DNA from: a virus
IMG/VR virus record: IMGVR_UViG_3300049032_000020
Span: 1-43,377 of that record
Strand: one strand, 5' to 3'
Length of the DNA: 43,377 bases
The notes under the pieces were generated by a model, which searched no databases, was not told the origin of the DNA, and worked only from the letters and a program-made list of their open reading frames with translations. Shown piece after piece: positions 5,647-13,342 of the stretch. Each line of letters starts with the position of its first letter. Within the stretch, counting starts at the first letter, position 1. The position numbers and the translations under genes are program-made.

Positions 5647-7749
5647 TTAGACTGCTGTGCCCATTGCGTCCCGCCAGACGGTGCCGTCTGACCAGATTGG
5701 CTTGGTCAGGGTTGTGTCGTAGTACTGAGTGCCGGCCGTGACTGCTGTAGCGGTCGGGCGTGATCCTGTCGCGCCCGACTTCACGGTGCCTTCCAGCGCC
5801 AGTTCCTGGATGGCGCCGGTGTTGAACCGGACGAGCATCTGTGTCTTGCCAGCGCCGTTGTCCTTGAAGTAGACACGGGCATTGTTGGCAGCCGGGGCTA
5901 GAGGGTCAGCCGCAAGCTCGGCGTACTCCATGTGCTTAGCGCCCACCTTGACCTGGTCGTTGGCGGACGTGGCGTTATTGGCGCCGAGGGCCACACTGCC
6001 GGTGTGGGTGGCTGCGGCCGACTTGCCCAGCGCGATGCCGAACTGTGCCGTGGCTGAGGCGGCGTCACCAATAGCAACTGAGTCCACCCCGGAGGTTGTC
6101 GCCCCGGAGCCTGCCGCTACGCTTCGGGCGCCACTGGCAGTGGTTCCCTGCCCAATGGCGGTAGCGTTGCCGGATGCTGCGTTGGCTTTCGCGTCCCGCC
6201 CCACTGCGGTGGAGTTGATGTTGGCCGCGCCAGCATCAGTCGCCGCCCTGGCGCCGCGCCCGATTGCCGTAGTGGATACTGAGGCGGTCAGCGCCGAGGC
6301 ACCCACCGAGGTACCGCCGGTGGTCGAGGCGAGGTAGCCGACAGCCGTTCCCGTCGCGTCCGATGACGTTCCGGAACCAACTGACGTGCCCGTGCCGATT
6401 ACCTTGGCGTTGGCACCAACTGCGGTTCCGTTGTGAGTGGTCGTTGCAGCGCCGCCGCCTACAGCGACAGAGAAGTCACCGATAGCCTTCGCCTCCGTGC
6501 CGACAGCAAGGCTTGTCCTGCCGCCAGTGACCTTGCCGCCGAGCACGCGCCCACTGTCCAGCTTGTGAGCTGGGATCTGCCCGATGCCGCCGGTGCGGCC
6601 CTTGGCCGTCTGGTCCCCGAGCTGCTCCCACATGCAGACATGGCCGTCCTGGATGGCGATGCGCCGCCACATCCCGAAGATGCCCGGCTCAGTCCACACC
6701 TGCCCTGCCACGCGCCCATCAGAGGCAGCGACAGGGGCGGGAAGGTCGGTCTCGTCGGAAACGTAGACGATGTAGACAATGCCGGTGTCAGGGTCGCGGA
6801 AGCCCTGGTGAGCGTAGCCGAGAAGCTGGGTGTTGGTCATGCCGCCCCACGCCCACGCGTAGTCGATCTTGTCCTCACCACGGGGGAGGACGTAGACGCC
6901 GTTGTGGGAGTCGTCGGAGCCGAAGACCACGCCCTCGTCAGTCGGCACGCAGACCGTGGGAGCGTTGGCCGGATCGGCGTCGAACTCTGGCCCGTAGGCC
7001 ATCCGGGTCCAGGTGTTCCCATTGTCATCCGATACGAATACACCGGTCGCTACGTCGTGACCCTCGCAGATGAAGAACCGGTCTTCCCACGGGTCATAGG
7101 CTGCTGCATGGATGTGAGTGAGCGCACTAACCCCGGCGCCCACCCGGGCCTCCGTGTCCCACTTGACGGTCCAAGTCAGACCGCCGTCGAGGCTGATCCA
7201 ACCGTAACGGGAGCCAAGGAAGCCCTGCGCCTGGGAGGCGTAGTGCGTGACGATGAACTTAGTTCCGTCGCCGTCACAGGACCACGGGTAGAAGTATGAC
7301 GTGGTGGGGTTGGTCAGAACAGTGTTCCAGCCGATGGAGCCGGTACCCCATCCGGTTGACCGGACGACGCTGGACGTGCCAAACGCGAGCACCTGACCAT
7401 CGCTGGTGGGGATCAGTCGCTGGACGCCCTGCACTCCAGTGACGGGGACGTTGGTGGCGATCGTTGCCCACGTCTCGCCGCCGTCGCTGGACCGGTAAAT
7501 GGTGGCCGGGTTTGCGTTGCTGGTGCCCCAAATGTAGCCACCGAAGGCGCCACATGGGATCGCGTCGGTGCCGCGAGGCTCCACCACGACATCGCGCAAC
7601 GGGAAAGCCTGCTTCGCGATGGTCGCCGCGACGGGCTCAACCTGGGTAAGAATCGTGGCAGATAGTGCCGCTCCGAACGTGGTTGCGGGGTCTGCTGCTT
7701 GTGCCGCCGCGGAGACGGGTGTCAGTGGTTTGGGGTCGAGGATGCTCAT
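5647..7749 (-). CDS. tail fibre: Asp-box repeats fused to a YadA-like trimeric head
   Basis: A 700-residue protein. Residues about 60-400 resemble a beta-propeller with Asp-box (BNR) motifs SSDGGETW (87-94), SLDGGLTW (186-193) and SDDNGNTW (240-247). Residues about 410-595 are a run of 14-15-residue repeats of the type GTAVGANAKVIG and SVAIGDAASATA, the left-handed beta-roll of YadA/Hep_Hag heads that trimerise. The C-terminal 100 residues end in a small motif (YYDTTLTKPIWSDG) often found at fibre tips. The role is probably receptor binding, possibly glycan binding by the propeller (inference). It is the last gene of the late operon and is followed by a terminator. Confidence 0.8.
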   Translation of the reverse strand: MSILDPKPLTPVSAAAQAADPATTFGAALSATILTQVEPVAATIAKQAFPLRDVVVEPRGTDAIPCGAFGGYIWGTSNANPATIYRSSDGGETWATIATNVPVTGVQGVQRLIPTSDGQVLAFGTSSVVRSTGWGTGSIGWNTVLTNPTTSYFYPWSCDGDGTKFIVTHYASQAQGFLGSRYGWISLDGGLTWTVKWDTEARVGAGVSALTHIHAAAYDPWEDRFFICEGHDVATGVFVSDDNGNTWTRMAYGPEFDADPANAPTVCVPTDEGVVFGSDDSHNGVYVLPRGEDKIDYAWAWGGMTNTQLLGYAHQGFRDPDTGIVYIVYVSDETDLPAPVAASDGRVAGQVWTEPGIFGMWRRIAIQDGHVCMWEQLGDQTAKGRTGGIGQIPAHKLDSGRVLGGKVTGGRTSLAVGTEAKAIGDFSVAVGGGAATTTHNGTAVGANAKVIGTGTSVGSGTSSDATGTAVGYLASTTGGTSVGASALTASVSTTAIGRGARAATDAGAANINSTAVGRDAKANAASGNATAIGQGTTASGARSVAAGSGATTSGVDSVAIGDAASATAQFGIALGKSAAATHTGSVALGANNATSANDQVKVGAKHMEYAELAADPLAPAANNARVYFKDNGAGKTQMLVRFNTGAIQELALEGTVKSGATGSRPTATAVTAGTQYYDTTLTKPIWSDGTVWRDAMGTAV

Positions 7750-8462
7750 GCGGTTACCTCCGTGATGGCGGGCTGGTTGGTGATGTTGCCGGCGGTGTCG
7801 CGGGTGACTGCGGGCTGGGTGTAGGTGGTGGTCCCGTGGGTGAGTGTGTAGGAATCGATGGAGCCGGGGAACGTGGCGGATGGTGTGCCCGCGTAGGTGC
7901 CCGTTACGCCGTCAGGCCAGACGATGGCTGCGGCTACGGGAGCGCCGTCGTTGTAGGTGATCGTGCCGGTAAACATGGCCTCGGGTGTGCGTGCCAACAG
8001 CAGGTAATCAAGGCCCTGTACTGTGACCGCGCCCGTCTCACCGTTGATGCTCGTCACGGTGGCGATGGGTGCGAGGGACGGCAGCGACGGGGCACCGGAC
8101 GGGATTGTGGACAGGTCCACTTCTGTCTGCCCGGTCGGGATTTGGAACGTGGTGAGGGGCAGGTGTTTCTTGTCGTTGCCCTTTTCGTACCGGGCCCGTG
8201 CGGTGTAGTGCCAGTTGGTGAACGCGTTGCCGGCCTCGTCTTGGAACCCTGGCTGGTCGGTGTGGGGGAGGATGATTTGTGCCACGCCACCTTCTAGGGG
8301 GGCGACGGTTTCGATGAAGTCCGCCAGTGGTGTGCCCGTCGCCGTATGCACCAAGCGAACGGACGGGGTTATCTCCAAATAGACTTTCGCTTGCCCGCCG
8401 CCGAATGACACGGGCGCTTTCTTTGTCACAAGGCATGTTGTTACGCCCGCGGGTAGTGCCAT
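7746..8462 (-). CDS. minor tail/fibre protein with C-terminal repeat domain
   Basis: A 238-residue protein. The N-terminal part (to about 140) is beta-rich, followed by TSINGETGAVTVQG, a phrase common in phage fibre linkers. The C-terminal 75 residues are clearly related to the end of the next protein (8472-8834), sharing WPDGVTGTYAG and a TYTQP.VTRD phrase. It overlaps the fibre gene by 4 nt, so the two are probably made together. Confidence 0.75.
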   Translation of the reverse strand: MALPAGVTTCLVTKKAPVSFGGGQAKVYLEITPSVRLVHTATGTPLADFIETVAPLEGGVAQIILPHTDQPGFQDEAGNAFTNWHYTARARYEKGNDKKHLPLTTFQIPTGQTEVDLSTIPSGAPSLPSLAPIATVTSINGETGAVTVQGLDYLLLARTPEAMFTGTITYNDGAPVAAAIVWPDGVTGTYAGTPSATFPGSIDSYTLTHGTTTYTQPAVTRDTAGNITNQPAITEVTA

Positions 8463-8471
8463 TCTTTACTC

Positions 8472-8834
8472 CTAGCTAACTTCGATTGGTGGGCGGTTTA
8501 CTACTTGGCCGGTGACACCGTCGCGGGTCACCGTCGGCTGGGTGTACGTGACCGTTGGGGAACCGGCCCGGGTGATCGTGTACCGGTTGATCGAGCCGGG
8601 GAACTGCACCGAAGCGACACCCGCGTAGGTCCCTGTCACACCGTCCGGCCACTCAACAACCGCAGAAATGGGGGCGCCGTCAGCATCGCGTGTGATGTAC
8701 CCCGCGAACAACGACTCAGGATCCCGTGCGAGCTGCAAAAGAGCCGCCTCAAGGTCATCCTCTAACGACTCCAACCGGGCCGCAGACAACGGCGTGTTAC
8801 CAAGAACACCATCCGCCCACTCACGTCTAGCCAT
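8472..8834 (-). CDS. small tail protein sharing a domain with its neighbour
   Basis: A 120-residue protein. Residues 1-40 form a helical segment (SLEDDLEAALLQLARDPES). From there to the end it is paralogous to the C-terminus of 7746-8462. It may be a fibre attachment or chaperone-like partner that uses the shared domain (inference). It is the first minus-strand gene after the plus-strand insert at 8889-9317. Confidence 0.75.
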   Translation of the reverse strand: MARREWADGVLGNTPLSAARLESLEDDLEAALLQLARDPESLFAGYITRDADGAPISAVVEWPDGVTGTYAGVASVQFPGSINRYTITRAGSPTVTYTQPTVTRDGVTGQVVNRPPIEVS

Positions 8835-8875
8835 AAAACTTGCTCCCTCAACTATTAATACGTCCGCCGTTTAGT

Positions 8876-8881
8876 TACACT
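8876..8881 (+). promoter_or_regulatory. putative -10 box for a leaderless mRNA
   Basis: TACACT ends 7 bases before ATG 8889, so transcription would start at or next to the A of the start codon. No Shine-Dalgarno sequence is seen. The -35 is poor, so this is only a suggestion. Confidence 0.35.
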
Positions 8882-8888
8882 TGCCTGC

Positions 8889-9317
8889 ATGGAAACAAAA
8901 TCTCTCGCCCTCGGGGCTGTTGGGACTTTGCTTCTCGGGGGAATGGCTTTCGGGCTTGTTGCTACCGCGAACGCAGAGGACCAGCCCGCACCCACCCCCG
9001 TTACTTCTACCGCGGCCCCCGCGCCTGTACAGGAGCCCGTAGTGTCTGAACCTGTTGTCGAGCCCGTGACTGAGCCTGCACCGGTTGAACCCGCCCCTGT
9101 GGAGCCGGCCCCTGTTGCTGAGCCCGCGCCTGTAGTGGCCGAACCTGCCCCGGTGTACGTCGAACCCGCACCCGTCTACGTCGCACCGGAACCCGTCTAC
9201 GTAGCCCCCGCGCCCGCGCCGGAACCCGTTTACAACCTGCCGCCGCAGACCGCCGTAGCAGTCCCCGGCACATACGCAGCAAACGGCGACCCCAGCAACG
9301 CAGCCAGCAAGGACTAA
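8889..9317 (+). CDS. secreted Pro-rich repeat protein (moron candidate)
   Basis: A 142-residue protein with a clear signal peptide: METK, a hydrophobic core LALGAVGTLLLGGMAFGLV, and a cleavage site at ATANA/EDQ. There is no lipobox Cys. The mature part is dominated by EPAPVEPAPV and PVYVAPEPVYV repeats, an extended polyproline-like stalk that could span the cell wall. It is on the plus strand inside the minus-strand tail module, with convergent stops overlapping the next gene (CTAA). Its orientation and apparent own promoter suggest expression from the prophage, perhaps for surface modification or superinfection exclusion (inference). Confidence 0.8.
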   Translation: METKSLALGAVGTLLLGGMAFGLVATANAEDQPAPTPVTSTAAPAPVQEPVVSEPVVEPVTEPAPVEPAPVEPAPVAEPAPVVAEPAPVYVEPAPVYVAPEPVYVAPAPAPEPVYNLPPQTAVAVPGTYAANGDPSNAASKD

Positions 9318-10021
9318 CGAGTCCAGTACACCGACACGTTCAGCGATGCGCCGCCCGTCGTTGGACCCCAGTCAGTCGGGCCAGTGTTCAACACAACCAG
9401 TCGGCAAGTAATCTCCTGCCCCCCGCTAAGGCCCGTCACTAACGTCTGCTTCAGAGGGAACGTTGATGCGTCCGCGCCGGCGAGTGCCTGCTGAAACCTG
9501 CGAGGCCCCCACGTCGGACCCTGCCCATTAGGCCGGTCAATGTAGACACGCCCGCCGATAGATGAGTTCGCGGCAGTGGGGTTCATGATGCCCACTGAGC
9601 CGAAGCCGGAAACGAATCCCTGCGTGAATCCTGTGGGAACTGTCAGCGTGAACGTGCAGACGGTTTGCTCAGCGAGGGTTACGTTCAGCCCAGCGGTAGT
9701 GTCATTCACGCCCACGTCAAACTTGATTGGGTTCGTGAGCGCGTCGTTCTCGATACTTCCCGGCTGAAGAAATAGCGGCCCGTTGATTGATAGGGACCCG
9801 TTGAACTCGGAGTCGCCGTTGACCTCCAAAGGCCCGTTGATGACGCCCTCGCCGTTGATGTTGACGTAGCCCTCGAAGTCCGTGCCGCCGTCGCGGGGCA
9901 TGATGCCTGTGCGCCCGAAGACGTTGGCTGCCCGAAGTTCGTTCAGTTCCCGGCGAAGGGTCTGTAACTCGCGCACCATCCAGTCTTCACCACGCGGCTG
10001 AAACTGCCCAGGCTGGCCCAT
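9314..10021 (-). CDS. minor tail protein
   Basis: A 235-residue protein. The N-terminus has a short coiled coil (WMVRELQTLRRELNELRAAN), then short NINGEG/VNGDSEFNGSLSINGP beta repeats, and a C-terminal beta domain. This layout fits a fibre or fibre-adaptor subunit. TAATG overlap with 10021-11100 couples their translation. The exact role is not recognised. Confidence 0.75.
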   Translation of the reverse strand: MGQPGQFQPRGEDWMVRELQTLRRELNELRAANVFGRTGIMPRDGGTDFEGYVNINGEGVINGPLEVNGDSEFNGSLSINGPLFLQPGSIENDALTNPIKFDVGVNDTTAGLNVTLAEQTVCTFTLTVPTGFTQGFVSGFGSVGIMNPTAANSSIGGRVYIDRPNGQGPTWGPRRFQQALAGADASTFPLKQTLVTGLSGGQEITCRLVVLNTGPTDWGPTTGGASLNVSVYWTR

Positions 10022-11100
10022 TAGTTGATCCCTTCAATGTGGGTTACGTCGAGGACGGGCGTCACGGTGGTGTCAGTCCATTCGATGCCGAGAGCGCGTG
10101 CCGTGCCGCTGATACCGTCAGGCCACGCCCAGGAGGTTAGGTCGAACCCGACATCGTCGCCAAGGTTGAACGGGGTTGTCTCGTCCGTGGTCGCGGTTAT
10201 GGCGAGCGCCACGGTCCCGTCCTTCAAACCGGCTAGGCCTCGTTCCGCGTGCCCCTCCAGCGTGCTTATCTCCGTGATGGACGTGGACGGCGACCAGCGG
10301 TATTCGATCTTCGGCCGGCCATCACCCGCGGCAACATGCCGGGATGACTGCGGGCGTGCGTCACCAGAACCGGAGGACACGGCCATCACGTCGTTAGCGC
10401 CCTCACCCCGCCTATAGCCCTCCACCAGTTCCGCGTCCACCACGTTGCCGGGAAGGTTGAACGACGACGACGGACCTAAACCCTCCGGCGCCGGCGACCC
10501 GATACGGGCGCCAACATACAACACAAGGCCCAGCTTCCGCTCGTCCACCCATTCCCAGTCAATCGTCCACTCAGGCCCACCAGACACCCCTGAGAGCTCG
10601 TCAATGGCCGCGAACACCGTCTTGTCGTCCGCGTCCAGGTAAGTGCGCTGCCGGACAGGATTAGCACCCGGGAGCATCACCACACGGATGGGGATCCCGC
10701 CCGGCGCCACATACTTGTCAACCAAGTTGGCGACAATGATGTTCTGCTCATGCGAGTAGTTCTCATCCCCAACGTAGCGGTCGTTCAGGTAGTCCTCAGC
10801 CGTGACCATCGACAGGGACACGCCCTCCTTGTGGGAGGTGGTCCGCTCGGTCACCATCCCGCCCCACACAGGCCGGCCCCGATCCTCCGACTCGGACGGG
10901 TCCGTGAGCGCCACCAGGAACACTGACTTCTTCCGTGTCGCGTCCCGCCAGTTCTCCGGCGCCCCATCCAACGGCAACACAGCAGTCTGCGACTCGTGCC
11001 GCCCAATCGTCCGCTTTAGGCTGCCATCGACGCGGAGGGTGGGGAGGTCAGCGATGACGCTGCCGGTGGTAGCTGAGACAGACACCCAAGACAGCGCCAT
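10021..11100 (-). CDS. tail hub/baseplate protein (gp37-like)
   Basis: A 359-residue beta-rich protein starting MALSWVSVSATTG, with motifs WGGMVTERTTS and SMVTAEDYL near residues 75-105. It resembles siphovirus ReqiPepy6 gp37-like minor tail proteins, which occupy the position of a baseplate hub. It follows the lysis cassette instead of directly following Dit. A ribosome binding site (GAGGTCACG) precedes ATG 11100. Confidence 0.65.
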   Translation of the reverse strand: MALSWVSVSATTGSVIADLPTLRVDGSLKRTIGRHESQTAVLPLDGAPENWRDATRKKSVFLVALTDPSESEDRGRPVWGGMVTERTTSHKEGVSLSMVTAEDYLNDRYVGDENYSHEQNIIVANLVDKYVAPGGIPIRVVMLPGANPVRQRTYLDADDKTVFAAIDELSGVSGGPEWTIDWEWVDERKLGLVLYVGARIGSPAPEGLGPSSSFNLPGNVVDAELVEGYRRGEGANDVMAVSSGSGDARPQSSRHVAAGDGRPKIEYRWSPSTSITEISTLEGHAERGLAGLKDGTVALAITATTDETTPFNLGDDVGFDLTSWAWPDGISGTARALGIEWTDTTVTPVLDVTHIEGIN

Positions 11101-11162
11101 CGTGACCTCATTTCTGTGCGGGAGGTATTATCGGTCTTGACAGGCGTGCTAGACCTAGAAAG

Positions 11163-11405
11163 TTACGGAACTTTTTTCAGTGTTACGACTTCAGCGTTGA
11201 TCGCGGACGGGTTGCCGTCCTTACCGCCGAATGCGAGAGCCTTGAGGACCGTCAACGCTGCACCGCCGGCGAAGAACCCGGCGACAACCGGCCAATCCAC
11301 CTCGACAACATTGATCTGGTCCGCGCCCAGAATCAGCAGCGCAGACTGCGCACCCGTGCTTACTGCGCGCTCCGCCGTCGCCCGCCAAAATGCTTTACTG
11401 AACAT
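11163..11405 (-). CDS. holin (r1t-like)
   Basis: An 80-residue protein starting MFSKAFWRATAERAVSTG, then hydrophobic segments around SALLILGAD and WPVVAGFFAGGAALTVLKAL. The KAFWR..AERA N-terminus and the two-TM layout match the phage r1t holin family. ATG 11405 overlaps the preceding stop (TGATG), whereas an upstream start would overlap the previous gene. It follows endolysin and a 49-residue membrane protein. It would form membrane lesions that release the amidase. Confidence 0.8.
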   Translation of the reverse strand: MFSKAFWRATAERAVSTGAQSALLILGADQINVVEVDWPVVAGFFAGGAALTVLKALAFGGKDGNPSAINAEVVTLKKVP

Positions 11406-11554
11406 CACTTCACTCCTATGAGTCGTCGTACGTCGCCCCAGCGGTGACCCCGCCCGATGGCATAAACAGATCGGGCCGCGCACGCCCCGATGATCCCTAA
11501 CCCGAAACACGCCCCACCCGTAAAAGACAGGAGAGCTAATCGCGGGGCGGTCAT
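11405..11554 (-). CDS. 49-aa single-TM lysis-cassette protein
   Basis: A short gene between endolysin and holin. ATG 11554 overlaps the endolysin stop (TAATG) and its TGA overlaps the holin ATG. The protein starts MTAPRLALLSFTGG, has one TM (about residues 6-30), and ends with a basic tail (GRGHRWGDVRRLIGVK). The location and size suggest a second holin, an antiholin or a spanin-like accessory (inference). Confidence 0.75.
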   Translation of the reverse strand: MTAPRLALLSFTGGACFGLGIIGACAARSVYAIGRGHRWGDVRRLIGVK

Positions 11555-12462
11555 TAGTCGCCGCTTGTGACGGTCAGCTTGAGGTTGCCCAGCTTCTCCG
11601 AGAACGCCTTGTAAGCGTCCTCAGCGACCTGTGCAGCGTCAGCCTGGGGAGCGGCCTTCACAGCGTCCACGATGCCCCGCGCTGATGCGGCGATGGAATC
11701 GAGCGTCACCACCAGCCGCCAGTCCGCATAGGACAGCACCGTTTCCGGGGTAGTCGCGCCCTGCTCCAGCTCACCCGTTGAAGGGTTCCGCCGGTCGATA
11801 GGTTCCTTCCAAATTTTCTTCAGGTCACCCTTCGTCGCAGCGTTATCGGCAAGGCTGTTCAGAACCTTGAGCGCGTGTTCCCATTCGTTCTGCGGCACAG
11901 TTGCCATGTCGTCCTCCAGTGCTTTGATCGCTTCACTCGCATAAGACAGCGAGCCGGTAAATACCTGTTGTGCCAGTTGCCGGGTCTGATCCATCCGGCT
12001 CCACAGATACCCGCCGGGGCAGGCTGTGGAATAGAACTGCCGGTGACCTACATAGGTGTCCGCGTCGATAGCGGCCCACCCGTGCCGCTGCGCCACGTCC
12101 ACCAACAGGCGGATGATCGCACCATACGCGGCATCAGAAATCGGCCACGATGAGGGGTCGCTGTCGTTGCCGTTGACCTGCCCGCCCGTGTTCTGAACCT
12201 CGATAGTGATGGAAGGCGCGTCAGCCTCAGCGCTCCCCGAGGTCCACGGACGGTACTCTTCAGGGACATGCCCAAGGATTGTGCCGTCCGTGGTGATGAT
12301 GTACGTGCAGGACGCCTGCTGGTTAGGATCCGACATCCGTTCGATCCCGCCACCAACGCCCGCCCAGTGATGCTGAATCAGCCGAGTGATCGGCCTGCCA
12401 GCGCGGGAACTGAACTTGCCATGATGCGGGACCGTCCCGGAGATGAGTGAAGAGAATGTCAT
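11554..12462 (-). CDS. endolysin, N-acetylmuramoyl-L-alanine amidase
   Basis: A 302-residue protein with an Amidase_2/PGRP zinc fold. The likely zinc ligands are H31 or H32 (IQHHW), H140 (YVGHRQFYS) and C148 (TACPGG), with E88 in SITIEVQN. It cleaves the amide bond between MurNAc and the stem peptide. The C-terminal 130 residues are helical and may contact the wall or regulate the enzyme. No signal peptide is seen, so a holin is needed for export. It overlaps both neighbours. Confidence 0.9.
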   Translation of the reverse strand: MTFSSLISGTVPHHGKFSSRAGRPITRLIQHHWAGVGGGIERMSDPNQQASCTYIITTDGTILGHVPEEYRPWTSGSAEADAPSITIEVQNTGGQVNGNDSDPSSWPISDAAYGAIIRLLVDVAQRHGWAAIDADTYVGHRQFYSTACPGGYLWSRMDQTRQLAQQVFTGSLSYASEAIKALEDDMATVPQNEWEHALKVLNSLADNAATKGDLKKIWKEPIDRRNPSTGELEQGATTPETVLSYADWRLVVTLDSIAASARGIVDAVKAAPQADAAQVAEDAYKAFSEKLGNLKLTVTSGD

Positions 12463-12785
12463 GGCGTGTCCTCGTCTTCTTGCTGGTCCAGGTAATCGAG
12501 GATCACCTTGGGAATCTTCGGGGCGGGTGGCCCAAGCCCTTGATCGATATGCATATTCAGGCGGAGAATGTGCGGGATGTACACGCGGTCCCTCGCCTCA
12601 AACCGGATCTGACGCTTTTCGAGCTTGGCTATCTTCTGATCCTGCGCCAGCATGTTTTCCTGCATCTGATCGATCAGCGCGTTCTCAGGCTTACCCCGGT
12701 GCTGGATCTTCGTCGTCAGCCACCCACCGCCGGCAGCTATCGCCGCCACAAGAGCGGTCGGGAGAACAGTGGACCACTCAATCAC
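12459..12785 (-). CDS. membrane-anchored coiled-coil protein of the lysis region
   Basis: A 108-residue protein from GTG 12785, chosen for its GTGA overlap. It has one N-terminal TM (WSTVLPTALVAAIAAGGGWL), then a coiled coil (ALIDQMQENMLAQDQKIAKLEKR) and an acidic end. Such proteins accompany endolysin genes in many actinobacteriophages and are often called holin-like. The exact role is uncertain. Confidence 0.7.
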   Translation of the reverse strand: MIEWSTVLPTALVAAIAAGGGWLTTKIQHRGKPENALIDQMQENMLAQDQKIAKLEKRQIRFEARDRVYIPHILRLNMHIDQGLGPPAPKIPKVILDYLDQQEDEDTP

Positions 12786-13255
12786 GGGGCCTCCTGCGGA
12801 CGCCGCAACATGTCCTGTAAGGCCGTGACCTTCAGCAAAAAACCGAAGATAAACGCGGCCGGTGTAATCCACCCAACGGCAGAGTTCACCAGGGAGCCGT
12901 CAGTGAAGCCGGTGAAAGCCCAGATCAGCAGGTAACCGAAGCCCCACGCGAACGCTATCCCGGTGAGGAGTGAAATCCCGTAACGTGTGTGCCGGTTGAC
13001 CATGTCCACCACACAGAAAATCCCCGCCAACGCCCAAATAGCAGCCCAGATGCCGAGCGCGTGGCCATTGCCAGTAATCACGTTCTGCGCGCCCGAGAGG
13101 GTGTCAGGGTGGACGGTCGAGTAGTACATAGACCGTGAGAGGCAGTACAGGATGCCCGCCGAGAGTGTAATGTTCCGGCCAATAATGACGCGATGTCGGG
13201 CGCTTATATCACGCATCTGTTCTTCCCCTTCGGGGGTATTGTGTATTTCACCCAT
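12782..13255 (-). CDS. four-TM membrane protein
   Basis: A 157-residue protein with about four TM segments (near 25-42, 68-86, 95-113 and 127-147). AGGAGG lies 10 nt before ATG 13255. It is the first gene of the lysis cassette and overlaps the next by 4 nt. It may be part of a multi-component holin or may act in exclusion; neither is shown. Confidence 0.75.
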   Translation of the reverse strand: MGEIHNTPEGEEQMRDISARHRVIIGRNITLSAGILYCLSRSMYYSTVHPDTLSGAQNVITGNGHALGIWAAIWALAGIFCVVDMVNRHTRYGISLLTGIAFAWGFGYLLIWAFTGFTDGSLVNSAVGWITPAAFIFGFLLKVTALQDMLRRPQEAP

Positions 13256-13296
13256 GCGGGCAATGCCTCCTAGATAGGCGTTGAGGCGTGTGGGTA

Positions 13297-13331
13297 GTGT
13301 GGCGATGGGGCTGCAATCCCCATCGCCACAC
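13297..13331 (-). other. 14-bp perfect stem-loop between tail and lysis genes
   Basis: GTGTGGCGATGGGG (13297-13310) and CCCCATCGCCACAC (13318-13331) enclose a 7-nt loop. Neither side has a T-run, so this is not a standard terminator. It lies in the late transcript between the 345-residue tail gene and the lysis cassette and may affect mRNA processing or stability. Confidence 0.6.
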
Positions 13332-13342
13332 GCTAAAAACTG

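Noticed and set aside
6433-7299. 288-codon plus-strand frame inside the tail fibre gene
   Set aside because: Complement of a clearly coding minus-strand gene with Asp-box motifs; no family features.
11137-11165. Plus-strand TTGACA promoter
   Set aside because: The -35 is perfect, but the hexamer 17 bp downstream (AAGTTA) is poor and no plus-strand gene follows.
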